Below, piece by piece: positions 13,937 to 22,694 of a DNA stretch of 37,933 bases (its first letter is position 1; the number at the start of each line of letters is the position of its first letter). A program made the position numbers and the translations under genes. This DNA is from a virus: positions 1 through 37,933 of IMG/VR virus record IMGVR_UViG_3300013111_000348. The stretch is one strand, 5' to 3'. The notes under the pieces were generated by a model, which did no database searches, was not told the origin of the DNA, and saw only the letters and a program-made list of their open reading frames with translations.

Positions 13937-14941
13937 ATGCAAATCGCTGACGTACCTACATACTTAAAAATAGCCCATAAAGCCGACCTAAGCGTCTTCC
14001 TAAAGGGGCCACCCGGAATGGGAAAAACGACCATAGCTAGAGATTACGCTAAAAAATCAGGTTTAAGGCTGATCAACGTACACGCCCCTTTAGTAGATTT
14101 ATTAGATATTAAGGGGGTAATATCCACACACGAAGATGTAGCTAAATTCTTACCTCTATCACTCTGGCCCAAAGAAGACGATGACCCAGTACTTGTACTA
14201 ATAGACGAATTTCCACAATGCGTTCCGGCAATTCAAAACGGCTTTAGTCAATTACTCATCGAAAAGATTATGGGGGATATAAAGTTACCTAAAGGCTCCT
14301 TCGTAGTAGCCACAGGTAACCGGAAAAAAGATAGAGCCGCCACGCACAATATAAACGCGCACGTAGTATCGAGAGTCATGCATTTTGAAATTGAGAAAGA
14401 CAACGACTCATTTTGGAACTGGGCAGCTAGTAATAAAGTTCACCCACACGTTATAGCCTACACCAAATTCAGTCCCGACGCCTTGATGACATTCGACCCA
14501 GCTAAGTCACAAGACCCCTACGCCACTTACCGCTCATGGGAATATGTATCGAATGTACTAAAAACTAACCCTGAAGAACGGTTTATCAGAGAATGCGTAG
14601 CCGGCTTAGTAGGTCAAGGTGTAGCTACAACATTCATGGCCTTCCGTGACACTTGCGCTAACTTACCTGACCCTAAATTAGCACTAGCTCAACCGCATTC
14701 ATTCGTACCTCCGGTAGACCCAGGTGTAATGAACGCTGTATGCATTAGCTTAAGTTACCAAGTAAGCGATACTACCGGTGATAACTTCATGATCATCGCT
14801 GACAAAATCCCAATCGAAAACGCTTTCATGATGCTCTCCTACGCCTCTAGGCACTGGACTGGTATGAAGAAAAACAAATCAGTTAAAGATTGGATTACAA
14901 AAAATGCCCAACTTATAGCTGATAGTACTTGGGACATCTAG
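13937..14941 (+). CDS. MoxR-type AAA+ ATPase
   Basis: A 334-aa AAA+ protein of the MoxR/RavA-like group. Walker A GPPGMGKT is at 24-31, Walker B LVLIDEF at 86-92 (D90/E91), and sensor 1 ATGN at 125-128. The NAHVVSRVMHFEI segment (140-152) is the 'R-finger/LxSRF' region typical of MoxR proteins. The C-terminal lid is present. MoxR ATPases act as chaperones that remodel or load metal into protein complexes together with a VWA-domain partner, and exactly such a gene follows. In phages this pair is widespread, but its target is not known. A 127-bp gap with a hairpin separates it from the partner gene. Confidence 0.9.
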   Translation: MQIADVPTYLKIAHKADLSVFLKGPPGMGKTTIARDYAKKSGLRLINVHAPLVDLLDIKGVISTHEDVAKFLPLSLWPKEDDDPVLVLIDEFPQCVPAIQNGFSQLLIEKIMGDIKLPKGSFVVATGNRKKDRAATHNINAHVVSRVMHFEIEKDNDSFWNWAASNKVHPHVIAYTKFSPDALMTFDPAKSQDPYATYRSWEYVSNVLKTNPEERFIRECVAGLVGQGVATTFMAFRDTCANLPDPKLALAQPHSFVPPVDPGVMNAVCISLSYQVSDTTGDNFMIIADKIPIENAFMMLSYASRHWTGMKKNKSVKDWITKNAQLIADSTWDI

Positions 14942-14998
14942 TAGGGAGCAACAAGTCCTTGCCCGACACTAAATAAACCGGCACCCACTAACACCTGG

Positions 14999-15022
14999 CT
15001 AAGGACCTGAGTACGTCCTTAG
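14999..15022 (+). promoter_or_regulatory. 8-bp hairpin between moxR and VWA genes
   Basis: CTAAGGAC (14999-15006) and GTCCTTAG (15015-15022) form a perfect stem with an 8-base loop in the 127-bp gap between the two partner genes. No T-run follows, so it is probably a processing or attenuation hairpin that sets the ratio of the two proteins. Confidence 0.5.
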
Positions 15023-15068
15023 TCTACCCCCATCGAGGTTTAAACTGCTCACCCAACAAGGAAAAACT

Positions 15069-16190
15069 ATGAACTTACTACCTCACGAACAAATAATCAA
15101 AGCACGCACAACATTACTGAGGAAATCCCCTTTCTTCGGCATTCTTACCCTCAAACTAATGGTCATGGAAGAGAGTCAAATAACTGACACCATGGCGACC
15201 GACGGATCCACGCTTTTTTATAATAAAGAATGGGTTAAAACCTTATCCCCACCCGAGACATTAGGCGTAGTATGCCACGAGATTCTACATTGCGCCCTAC
15301 TCCACCCTTACAGACGTGGCAAGAGAGATAAAGACAAATGGAACGCGGCTTGCGACTTCGCTATTAACTGGCCTTTAGTAAATGACTTCGGTTACACCTT
15401 ACCCGAAGGAGGGTTAATAGATTCCGATTACGCAAACATGCCTGCAGAACAAATATACAGACTCCTACCAGATTCATACAAATATAAAGGTACAAAACCT
15501 TGGGGAGAAGTGTTTGACGCTGTAGAGGTTAACACCGCCGGTAAAACCACAGCAGACCAAGAAAAAAGCTGGGAAGTTTTAACTGAAGAAGCTAAAGAAA
15601 GCGCCAGATCACGAGGGTTCAAAGGGGGCGGAACCTTAACTAGAATTGGACTAGGAAAACCACGCATAGATTGGAAAACCCAAACTGCAAATATCATTGG
15701 CAACATAACTAAAACTGATTATGCATGGATTCCTCCCGATCTAATTTACTTAACCAGAAATATCCACGTACCTACACTCCACGAACCTAATGTAGGACAT
15801 ATCGTATTCGCTGTAGATACTAGCGCTTCCGTACGAATGAAAGAGTTACAGCAATTCTGGGCTGAACTACGCCACTTATTATCTACCGTCAACTTGACCA
15901 AGGTCACAGTCATACAATGCGACACAAAAATACGAAGAGTCGATGAATACGAAACCAATGACTTACCTAAGTTAGAAGTAGTAGGCAGAGGCGGAACAGC
16001 ATTCATGCCTATATTCGAACGACTCGATGACCCTGAAGAGACTATAAACGCACTCATATACTTCACTGACATGGGTAGTTGGGATTTCCCAGAGCAAGAA
16101 CCTGAATACCCTGTGTTCTGGGCTAGAACAGAAAACTTAGATGCCCCATTCGGTCAACACATAGATTTATACCAAAATGAGGAGGATTGA
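15069..16190 (+). CDS. VWA-like metallopeptidase-fold partner of MoxR (DUF2201-type)
   Basis: A 373-aa protein with the layout of the DUF2201 family. The N-terminal putative metallopeptidase domain has VVCHEILHCALLH (HExxH, H70-E71-H74) and a WNAACDFAIN segment (D96) that would complete the zinc site. The C-terminal von Willebrand A-like domain has a MIDAS: DTSAS (D250, S252, S254), GRGGTAF (T310) and YFTDMG (D334). Together with the upstream AAA+ ATPase it forms the classical MoxR-VWA module. It would bind a client through the metal-dependent VWA site. Whether the zincin domain is proteolytic in phages is not established. Confidence 0.9.
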   Translation: MNLLPHEQIIKARTTLLRKSPFFGILTLKLMVMEESQITDTMATDGSTLFYNKEWVKTLSPPETLGVVCHEILHCALLHPYRRGKRDKDKWNAACDFAINWPLVNDFGYTLPEGGLIDSDYANMPAEQIYRLLPDSYKYKGTKPWGEVFDAVEVNTAGKTTADQEKSWEVLTEEAKESARSRGFKGGGTLTRIGLGKPRIDWKTQTANIIGNITKTDYAWIPPDLIYLTRNIHVPTLHEPNVGHIVFAVDTSASVRMKELQQFWAELRHLLSTVNLTKVTVIQCDTKIRRVDEYETNDLPKLEVVGRGGTAFMPIFERLDDPEETINALIYFTDMGSWDFPEQEPEYPVFWARTENLDAPFGQHIDLYQNEED

Positions 16191-17098
16191 TGCACCCACA
16201 ACGCTTTATAGATAGGGCCATAAAATGGTACGACGAGGTCAACCACGAATGGGTAAATGATGACATCCGTACCAAAGTCAGCTGGTTCATAGAGGCTATT
16301 CGATACAAGCAAGGAAATATCAAATGGAGTCGCGTCCCTAACCATATATTAGACGGATTTGAAATCCCTAAAGACATGCCTAAATTACACCCCTACCACG
16401 ATCACTCGTTGTGCTCACTAGCTAAAGAACGCGATAAATGTAATCAAGAGGATAACAAACTACGTAAACGAGCTTTAAAAGGTGCTAAACCTATCAAAGA
16501 TATTACAAAAATAGATAATAACATCCGTTACAACTTACTCACTCAAAACGGGCAATTACACGCTCTACCACGCAATTGGGACCAAAAACCTAAACTCATA
16601 AACGTATCAAGTAAACTACAGCTTAAACGAACCCAACTCGAAGAACGTGCAGAAAACTACAAAAGATTAGCCAGAGACCATTTTCAAGTACCTCGCATAT
16701 ACCCTAACGTAACCATAATCGGTAACCGATCAACCACCCCTACCTTCACTCGACTCAAAGATGCGACCAACCCCATGTTACTAGTACACCCTGGGTGGGA
16801 TAAGTTACAACAAAAATCCACAAACGACTACCTAATCGCAGCAAAACTAAATTACTTCGAACCCCCTGAAGAATTAGATGAAGTACAAGTAATGCCAATA
16901 CTAGCTTGGCCCAAAAAAGAAATACGTAAACGTTTCAAAACCTACTCAGCAAAAGAAAATGAAGAAATAGAACTAAGCCTTCTTTGGTTAGCGTGGACAG
17001 CTACCAATGCTTCTATATGTAGAAAACGCTCAACTGCAATACAAAGTGTACGAACCAAAGTTAGAAACAACGTAATGAAATCATTCGGGAGTATTTAA
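16190..17098 (+). CDS. Third gene of the MoxR/VWA operon, unknown (302 aa)
   Basis: I start at the ATG at 16190, which overlaps the VWA stop (TGATG) behind a GAGGAGG site. The TTG three bases upstream is less likely. The 302-aa protein is basic, Lys/Arg/Asn-rich, and mostly helical in the middle (LQLKRTQLEERAENYKRLAR). It has several Trp-containing segments (KWYDEVNHEWVNDD; LLVHPGWDKLQQK; ELSLLWLAWTATNAS). No catalytic motif is visible. Tight coupling to the VWA gene and matching length class suggest a client or adaptor of the MoxR/VWA pair, possibly nucleic-acid binding given its charge. Confidence 0.75.
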   Translation: MHPQRFIDRAIKWYDEVNHEWVNDDIRTKVSWFIEAIRYKQGNIKWSRVPNHILDGFEIPKDMPKLHPYHDHSLCSLAKERDKCNQEDNKLRKRALKGAKPIKDITKIDNNIRYNLLTQNGQLHALPRNWDQKPKLINVSSKLQLKRTQLEERAENYKRLARDHFQVPRIYPNVTIIGNRSTTPTFTRLKDATNPMLLVHPGWDKLQQKSTNDYLIAAKLNYFEPPEELDEVQVMPILAWPKKEIRKRFKTYSAKENEEIELSLLWLAWTATNASICRKRSTAIQSVRTKVRNNVMKSFGSI

Positions 17099-17284
17099 AT
17101 GAGTGACACGTACCTAATCCAATTAACTAAAGTTTTAACTGATCTACAGGACCGCTATGCCAAAGAATCCGAAGCCAGAGCAACCGAAAGGAATGAAATT
17201 CGACGAATCCAAACCGGATTGGAGTCTACTCCCGATGAAAGGTTTCGAACCCGTAGTGCGAGTCCTAACCTACGGCGCAACTAA
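17099..17284 (+). CDS. Doubtful overlapping small ORF (61 aa)
   Basis: The ATG follows the previous stop directly (TAAATG) and the first 20 residues (MSDTYLIQLTKVLTDLQDRY) look like a genuine helix. However, two thirds of the frame overlaps the well-supported DUF5664 gene and there reads as an Arg/Ser-rich string. It may be a short coupled gene with overlapping end, or a leader that carries ribosomes to the next start. Confidence 0.3.
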   Translation: MSDTYLIQLTKVLTDLQDRYAKESEARATERNEIRRIQTGLESTPDERFRTRSASPNLRRN

Positions 17285-17456
17285 ATACGAACGCGACAAC
17301 TGGAAATATGTACAGAATGGAGAGCATAGGTATCTGGCCGCCGCACTACGCCACCTAGCCGCCTACCAAAGTGGCGAACGCACAGACCAAGAAACTGGGG
17401 AGAGCCACCTTGCTCACGCAATATGCTGCCTCATATTCCTGCTAATACTCGATTAA
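17157..17456 (+). CDS. DUF5664 family protein (dATP/dGTP diphosphohydrolase N-terminal domain-like)
   Basis: A 99-aa protein with the family pattern in full: GMKFDESKPDWSLLP, then VVRVLTYGATKYERDNWKYV, RYLAAALRHLAAYQSGE and TGESHLAHAICCLIFLL. This all-alpha domain is related to MazG-type nucleotide pyrophosphohydrolases. Members annotated as dATP/dGTP diphosphohydrolases (MazZ-like) occur in phages that make unusual purine nucleotides, but this copy has only the single domain and no PurZ is seen in the window. The conserved HL-x2-A-x-C pattern carries the helix-end acids and histidines likely to bind metal or nucleotide. The start at 17157 has an AGGA site and family agreement. It probably trims the dNTP pool, with ThyX nearby. 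Confidence 0.85.
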   Translation: MPKNPKPEQPKGMKFDESKPDWSLLPMKGFEPVVRVLTYGATKYERDNWKYVQNGEHRYLAAALRHLAAYQSGERTDQETGESHLAHAICCLIFLLILD

Positions 17457-17692
17457 CCCCTAACTACCCCAGCCGGCGGTGGGGCTAATAACACCGGCAA
17501 CTAGAGGTACTACGGCTCTGAACCTAGCCAACTGGTTAAGTTTCATATTTTTCTTAACCGACTCCGGCTTTATCCGAGTATCGATCTAGTAGTCCTGAGT
17601 AAAACGCTGTGCTTAAACTATGGATAAGCGACCTCCTCAGTGTGCGACTCTAAACTACTCAACTATACGTTTAATTAAACATAAGGAACATC
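17457..17692 (+). other. 236-bp intergenic stretch with several hairpins
   Basis: No gene is supported here. Visible stems: CCCC-N10-GGGG inside AGCCGGCGGT (about 17466-17485), GGTTAAG (17534-17540) with CTTAACC (17553-17559), and an imperfect ACTCCGG/CCGAGT stem (about 17561-17578). None has a T-run. It may be a structured leader of the ligase mRNA, a small RNA or a promoter region. Confidence 0.4.
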
Positions 17693-18730
17693 ATGCAAAT
17701 CGATAAAACCCTGTATAAACGCGATTCTAAAGGAAAAATACGAGAGTGGTACGTGACAGTTAAAGGATCTACTTTCACCACACACCACGGCTTAAAAGAG
17801 GGTAAAACAGTTGAAAAGACCACACACTGTAAACCTAAAAACGTAGGACGCACTAACGCCACCACAGGCCCCGAACAGGCTTTAGCTGAAGCCACCGCTA
17901 AATACAAGAAACAGCTAGATAGAGAAGGCTACTCCGACGACGTAAACCAATTAGCCTACTCCTCCTTCACACGACCCATGCTCGCTAGAGATTACGTCAA
18001 AGTACCTCACCAAGTAAAATGGGAACATGGTGTATACGCTTCCCCAAAATTAGACGGCGTCCGAGCGATATGGATACAAGGAAAAGGGTTTCAAAGTCGT
18101 AAAGGTACATTCTACAAAGTACCCCATCTCGAAGAGCTCCTAAAAGAATGCCGAAGAAAATTAGATGGCGAACTATACATGCACGCTCGCCCCCTCAACG
18201 AGATAGTAGCCGCATGCAAAAAACCTAATGACGACACCCCTAAGCTCGAGTTTCGAATATTCGATGTAGTGGAATCGGGCGGATACAAACAGAGATTCCA
18301 AAACTACGTACTCAGCACAACAAAATCCATCAACTCCCAACTGATACAACCAGTCCCTTACGTAACGATAAACAGCGCCGCAGAAGTCGACTTCTGGCAC
18401 GACACATTCGTTGAACAAGGCTACGAAGGGTTAATGCTCCGGTTAGATGGGGCTTACAAGGAAGGTGAACGTAGCGCTAGCTTATTTAAGTACAAAAAAT
18501 TTAAGGAAGCAGAGTACAAAATAATCGGTATCGATAAAGATAAAGACGGAAACGGCGTAATTAAATGCGACGGATTTAGCGTTCGCATGAAGGGCACTGA
18601 CGAAGATAGAAAACACCAAGCTGACAACCCTGATGAATACATAGGTAAATACATTACAGTCCGCTACTTTACATTAACTCCGTACGGTAAACCTCAATTC
18701 CCTGTAGGAATCACCATCCGAGACTACTAA
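17693..18730 (+). CDS. ATP-dependent DNA ligase with N-terminal WGR-like domain
   Basis: A 345-aa ligase. Nucleotidyltransferase motifs are: I K119-L-D-G-V-R124 (adenylated lysine K119), III LDGELYMH (D158, E160), IIIa FRIFDV (187-192), IV EGLMLR (E245) and V LFKYKKFKE (K266/K268). A C-terminal OB-like domain follows (IGKYITVRYFTLTPYGKPQF). The first about 80 residues (RDSKGKIREWYVTVKGSTF, KNVGRTNATTGPEQALAEA) match a WGR-type domain, found in PARPs and in some phage/bacterial ligases, which may read DNA ends. It seals nicks from lagging-strand synthesis and repair. It starts after the hairpin-rich gap. Confidence 0.93.
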   Translation: MQIDKTLYKRDSKGKIREWYVTVKGSTFTTHHGLKEGKTVEKTTHCKPKNVGRTNATTGPEQALAEATAKYKKQLDREGYSDDVNQLAYSSFTRPMLARDYVKVPHQVKWEHGVYASPKLDGVRAIWIQGKGFQSRKGTFYKVPHLEELLKECRRKLDGELYMHARPLNEIVAACKKPNDDTPKLEFRIFDVVESGGYKQRFQNYVLSTTKSINSQLIQPVPYVTINSAAEVDFWHDTFVEQGYEGLMLRLDGAYKEGERSASLFKYKKFKEAEYKIIGIDKDKDGNGVIKCDGFSVRMKGTDEDRKHQADNPDEYIGKYITVRYFTLTPYGKPQFPVGITIRDY

Positions 18731-18781
18731 CAGCCCCAAAAATAAAAAGGAGTAAACTCCGGACTTCCTCAGGAGAATTAT

Positions 18782-21097
18782 ATGCAGACTACGTTCCTCG
18801 CCGCCTCCAATGGGCAGGCGTTAGCTAAGAATTTGATTACGGGTAATACCTACCCAAACGTAACTAACGTAACATCATTTACACATGATATACCCAACTT
18901 AACCACACTAATTGAAGTCTTCAAGATTCACGCAGAAGAAGGACACTGCCTAATTAAAGGTGAATTAGATAGACCTCTAATAAACGAATCTAGAGCCGGA
19001 CACACTAAACAAACTGCTACATATTTACTAATACTCGATATCGACCACGACGATTTACCATTCAAAGATAGAAACGACTTAGTAGACACACTAGGATTTA
19101 ACGACACTAGTTATATCTTCCAACATTCTGCTTCATCCAAAGACGAAAACAGTTTACGTGGACACTACTTCATACTATTGGATAAGCCTATACAAACTGA
19201 CGCTATCAAACAGTACGTTAAAAATATAAACTTCAAACATCTATACAATTACTTAAGTCTAAGTAACAACAAATTAAGCCTAAAGTGGCCTGTAGATATT
19301 ACAGTAAACGATAACGGTAAAATTATATACCTAGCAACTCCAATACAAGAACACGACCCAATTAAAGATCGGTTTTTACTCGTAGAACGGACTAACGCCA
19401 CTCACAGTTTTCAACCCACCAAAGAAGAATACAACGTACACGATGTCGTAAATCAATTACGGGACAACACAGGCTTAGTACCTAAAACCGCGCCTACCAA
19501 CGACCTCATCAAAATCGACCCTAATGAAGTTAAAATTACAGGGTTAGAAGAACGTGACAACAATTTTATATACCTAAACCTCAACGGTGGAGACAGCTGG
19601 GGATATTATTTCAATAGAGAAAGCCCTAACATAGTATATAACTTTAAGGGCGAACCTAATTTCTTCCTATCCGACCTCTGCCCCGAAACCTACAACAAAT
19701 TTAAACTAACAGAAGTTGATGGTGGGGGAGCCCTAAACATAACACCCGAAGGGGACTTAGAAATTAGTAAAGCTATAGGTTTTCGAGACCCAGTCTTAGA
19801 TCGATACTGGCAAGTAAAATATAACCCCGAAAACTTCCACGTAACCTATATGCACTCAACCTCATCTAAAGACCGAGTAAACGATTTCCTGATAACAAAC
19901 GGCGAAGAACGTCTAAAGCATATACCTGATTGGGATTTAGAATTTAACCCTACCGCTTTAGACCAAATAAGACCGCAGCAAAAATGGGTAAACACCTTTA
20001 AACCTACAGAATATATGACTCGCTCCGACCGGCAAACCTCCATGCCTAAACATTGCGAATTATTACTACGCCACCTAACAGTAGACGAACAATGCTTCAA
20101 CGCTTTCACAAACTGGTTAGCGTATATATTCCAATTCCGTAAGAAGACAGGAACCGCATGGGTACTACACGGGACTACAGGGACAGGGAAAGGTACGTTG
20201 TATGAAATACTAATACAGCCACTATTTGGTTACGACTACACACATATGGGAATCACCGATCAGGTAACCGAAGATAAAAACTTATTCATGGAACAAAATC
20301 TGATCTGCGTCGTTGATGAATTTGAGCTAAAGAACGATATACAGGGCTCTCAGCAATACGCTCGACTTCGATCTTATATAACAGAACCTATAGTAGCTAT
20401 ACGCGCCATGAGAATGAATGCAATTAAGCGAAAAAGCTACGCCAACTTTGTTATGGTCACGAATAGACCAACGTGTATGAAGGTAGAAGAAGAAGACAGG
20501 CGTATGAATTTCGCTCCACGCCAAACTTTACCTTTACCAGTAGCAGACCCTGACGCATTTCGAGAAGAACTAAAGAAAGAAATCACAGCCTTCGCTGACT
20601 ATTTACGGCAGTACAAGGTTAATAAAAGCGCCGTAAAAGTATCGCTAAAAAACGAAGCCAGAGCGAAGATGATCCAGCAATCTCGTACTTCCCACGAAGA
20701 ATTTTTCTTCTCTATAAAAACGGGCAATTTAGATTTCTTCACAGATCAATTCTTAGAAAAACCAGACCCAATGTATATTGCAGAATACCTGACCTACCAA
20801 AAAGAAGTCATGAAATGGGTAGAGAACGCGTCAGAAAACGACAACACAAAAATTACCAAAGAAACCCTACTATATATTTACACCTGGGTCACAGGTTCGA
20901 CACGAAAGAACATAACAATCAACAAATTCACGTCCATCTGCGCAAACAATGGACTAGATTTCCAAAGACGCGTAATAGATTCAGCTTCCGCTAAACGTAA
21001 GCAGCTCATAGAAGTAACATGGACCGGACAGACTGAAGGACTCTTAGCAACCGCCGCCCCCGAACCTTCCAACGTAATAAAGATAAATGACGCATAA
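18782..21097 (+). CDS. AEP-type primase fused to D5-like/SF3 helicase
   Basis: A 771-aa primase-helicase. The N-terminal archaeo-eukaryotic primase pattern has LDIDHD (D86, D88), a RGHYF histidine (H128) and PVDITVND (D172). The C-terminal helicase has a D5/SF3-like AAA+ core: Walker A HGTTGTGKGT (463-472), Walker B CVVDEFE (D512/E513), sensor MVTNRP (N561) and an arginine-finger-like EEDRRMNF (R573/R574). It would unwind DNA ahead of the family A polymerase and lay primers. The leader contains a small GGAGT-AA-ACTCC hairpin and an AGGAG site. No separate DnaB/T7 gp4-type helicase is seen, so this is the likely replicative helicase. Confidence 0.9.
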   Translation: MQTTFLAASNGQALAKNLITGNTYPNVTNVTSFTHDIPNLTTLIEVFKIHAEEGHCLIKGELDRPLINESRAGHTKQTATYLLILDIDHDDLPFKDRNDLVDTLGFNDTSYIFQHSASSKDENSLRGHYFILLDKPIQTDAIKQYVKNINFKHLYNYLSLSNNKLSLKWPVDITVNDNGKIIYLATPIQEHDPIKDRFLLVERTNATHSFQPTKEEYNVHDVVNQLRDNTGLVPKTAPTNDLIKIDPNEVKITGLEERDNNFIYLNLNGGDSWGYYFNRESPNIVYNFKGEPNFFLSDLCPETYNKFKLTEVDGGGALNITPEGDLEISKAIGFRDPVLDRYWQVKYNPENFHVTYMHSTSSKDRVNDFLITNGEERLKHIPDWDLEFNPTALDQIRPQQKWVNTFKPTEYMTRSDRQTSMPKHCELLLRHLTVDEQCFNAFTNWLAYIFQFRKKTGTAWVLHGTTGTGKGTLYEILIQPLFGYDYTHMGITDQVTEDKNLFMEQNLICVVDEFELKNDIQGSQQYARLRSYITEPIVAIRAMRMNAIKRKSYANFVMVTNRPTCMKVEEEDRRMNFAPRQTLPLPVADPDAFREELKKEITAFADYLRQYKVNKSAVKVSLKNEARAKMIQQSRTSHEEFFFSIKTGNLDFFTDQFLEKPDPMYIAEYLTYQKEVMKWVENASENDNTKITKETLLYIYTWVTGSTRKNITINKFTSICANNGLDFQRRVIDSASAKRKQLIEVTWTGQTEGLLATAAPEPSNVIKINDA

Positions 21098-21266
21098 CGA
21101 TACGATGAAAGCGGTCTTAGAGCAATTAGAACACATGGATCAAGCTCTATCCCGTCACGAAAATCAACTAAACGAACTACTAAAGCAAGCAGAGGCCACC
21201 AATGCAAAAAAGACCATGGAGCTTCAGCTCCCTAACTCTATACGAAGGGTGCCCCCAAAGGTATAA
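21087..21266 (+). CDS. Small coiled-coil protein (59 aa)
   Basis: ATG at 21087 lies inside the last codons of the primase-helicase gene, and TAA is at 21264-21266. Residues 7-42 (MKAVLEQLEHMDQALSRHEN, LNELLKQAEATNA) make a convincing heptad coiled coil. The last 17 residues overlap the Cas4-like nuclease gene by 65 bases. Its good heptads make coding likely; the overlap lowers confidence. Confidence 0.5.
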   Translation: MTHNDTMKAVLEQLEHMDQALSRHENQLNELLKQAEATNAKKTMELQLPNSIRRVPPKV

Positions 21267-21873
21267 GTTAAAGTATATAGATAAAGTAAAAGAACCCGAA
21301 CCCGACCCGGATAACCCAATGGTTCGAGGAAACCGTATACACAGCATAATTGAGAACTACCTATTACACGATACCCCACTAACCGCAGAAGCAAATGGGT
21401 TAGAAGATTATTGCCGCAATATAAAAATGACTAAGCCTACAGTTGAAGAAGATTGGGCCTATACAGATAACTGGGCAGTAACTAACTGGGATAGCAATGA
21501 CGTCGATTGCCGAATGAAATTAGACGCATTCATTAAAGACGGCAACCACTGCCAGATAATAGACTGGAAAACGGGTAAAGACTACCCAATCAAGCGCATA
21601 GCTCAAGGTCAACTATATGCCATAGGAGCTAGTAAACGTTACCCAGACCTAGAATCATTCCACGTCGCTTTCGGTTATATAGATCAAGGTATTCTACAAA
21701 CAACAGACTACACAATAAAACAAATACCTAAATTTGAAAAGAACTACAAACGACGTGTAGACAAGATGCGTAACGACGATAACTTCGCACCTATCAACAA
21801 TAAATGGAACTGCAAATGGTGTCCTTATGGACCTGATAACTTAAACAAATGTGAATGGGGAGTAACAGAATGA
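21202..21873 (+). CDS. Cas4/RecB-like PD-(D/E)XK nuclease with probable 4Fe-4S cluster
   Basis: A 223-aa nuclease of the RecB/AddB/Cas4 group. The pattern is: SFSSLTLYEGCPQRYKLKY at the start (C17), VRGNRIHSIIE (H47), RMKLDAF (D108), IIDWKTGK (D121-x-K123), and QGQLYAIG (Q137, Y139), followed by C204-x2-C207-x9-C217. One Cys at the N-terminus plus three near the C-terminus is the signature of iron-sulfur-stapled Cas4/AddB exonucleases. Such enzymes resect DNA ends. With SSB, a SNF2 helicase and a VRR-type nuclease nearby it suggests a recombination/repair set. No Cas1/Cas2 or CRISPR array is present, so a CRISPR role is not indicated. Confidence 0.88.
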   Translation: MQKRPWSFSSLTLYEGCPQRYKLKYIDKVKEPEPDPDNPMVRGNRIHSIIENYLLHDTPLTAEANGLEDYCRNIKMTKPTVEEDWAYTDNWAVTNWDSNDVDCRMKLDAFIKDGNHCQIIDWKTGKDYPIKRIAQGQLYAIGASKRYPDLESFHVAFGYIDQGILQTTDYTIKQIPKFEKNYKRRVDKMRNDDNFAPINNKWNCKWCPYGPDNLNKCEWGVTE

Positions 21874-22001
21874 AAGATAAGTACGATTTTATACACGGGT
21901 GCGACACGCATCGTAAAGGAAGCCCAACCAGTGACGAGATAACCGGTTGGATAGCGTGCTTCCTCATGGGTTTAATCGTCGGGTACGTGATCTCATTATG
22001 A
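21870..22001 (+). CDS. Small single-span membrane protein (43 aa)
   Basis: ATG at 21870 overlaps the nuclease stop (ATGA), and TGA at 21999-22001 overlaps the next start in the same way. The N-terminal half is polar (MKDKYDFIHGCDTHRKGSP). The C-terminal half is one membrane segment (GWIACFLMGLIVGYVISL). The double stop/start coupling argues that it is real. Function unknown. Confidence 0.6.
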   Translation: MKDKYDFIHGCDTHRKGSPTSDEITGWIACFLMGLIVGYVISL

Positions 22002-22360
22002 ATGATTTAGTAAGGATAAAAATAAGGTGGAACAATAGTGGCACAGAAGAATACCAATACGCCTACGCCAATTATGAAGGCAAGGCAATTCTTGAAGAGG
22101 AGGGCGATGATACTGAGATCTTTTATTTCTTTGATGTAGGTGAAGTAGTAATAGGCAAGCACACAGATTTTGAAGTATTAGAAATGAAGCCGATGGAAAA
22201 GGTCTTCTTCGCTGACTTCGGATCAACGACGATCACGGAGTCAGAGTTAACCAGATTAAAAACCCGTGAAAATTTCGAACAGTGGAAAGTTGATAACGTC
22301 ATTTACATCGACGTAGATACACACGTGTTCTCACATTGGCAGGAGATGAAGGATGAGTAA
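21998..22360 (+). CDS. Acidic protein of unknown function (120 aa)
   Basis: I start at ATG 21998 (MNDLVRIKIRW), in an ATGA junction; upstream in-frame codons belong to the membrane peptide. The chain is beta-rich and acidic (YANYEGKAILEEEGDDTEIF, YFFDVGEVVIGKHTDFEVLE). A negatively charged beta protein of this size could be a DNA mimic or a small regulatory partner, but no family is recognised. Confidence 0.65.
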   Translation: MNDLVRIKIRWNNSGTEEYQYAYANYEGKAILEEEGDDTEIFYFFDVGEVVIGKHTDFEVLEMKPMEKVFFADFGSTTITESELTRLKTRENFEQWKVDNVIYIDVDTHVFSHWQEMKDE

Positions 22361-22694
22361 CCCCGTAGATTTTCTAATAACGGATATAGAGAGCCTAAGT
22401 CCTAAAGCCCTCGATGAAGTAGTTAAAACTTTCGAACACATGATAAAGCTAGAAAGATTCCGCAGACAAGCAGATGAAGACATCGGAAAACTTAACTGCG
22501 GAGAATGGTTAGCTAAATACGGCAACTTCATGATGGGAACCTATCAACCAGACCTAGAAGACCGAGTAATACACACCTACGACCGTTCAGAAGAAGAGCT
22601 CATGGCGCAACTAGCCTTAATAGAGGATAAGAAGGCCTTACTATACGACGATATGGGTGACTTGATAAAGAGGAACACGAATGCAACTATTTGA
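22353..22694 (+). CDS. Early protein of unknown function (113 aa)
   Basis: Begins eight bases before the previous stop and ends 14 bases into the SNF2 gene. It is helical and acidic (LSPKALDEVVKTFEHMIKLE; SEEELMAQLALIEDKKALLY), with a single Trp-containing centre (GEWLAKYGNFM). It may be a partner of the downstream helicase by coupling. No motif recognised. Confidence 0.7.
   Translation: MSNPVDFLITDIESLSPKALDEVVKTFEHMIKLERFRRQADEDIGKLNCGEWLAKYGNFMMGTYQPDLEDRVIHTYDRSEEELMAQLALIEDKKALLYDDMGDLIKRNTNATI

Noticed and set aside
17621-17707. 28-codon frame MDKRPPQC... overlapping the ligase start
   Set aside because: No ribosome binding site, low-complexity product, and it lies in a hairpin-rich leader.
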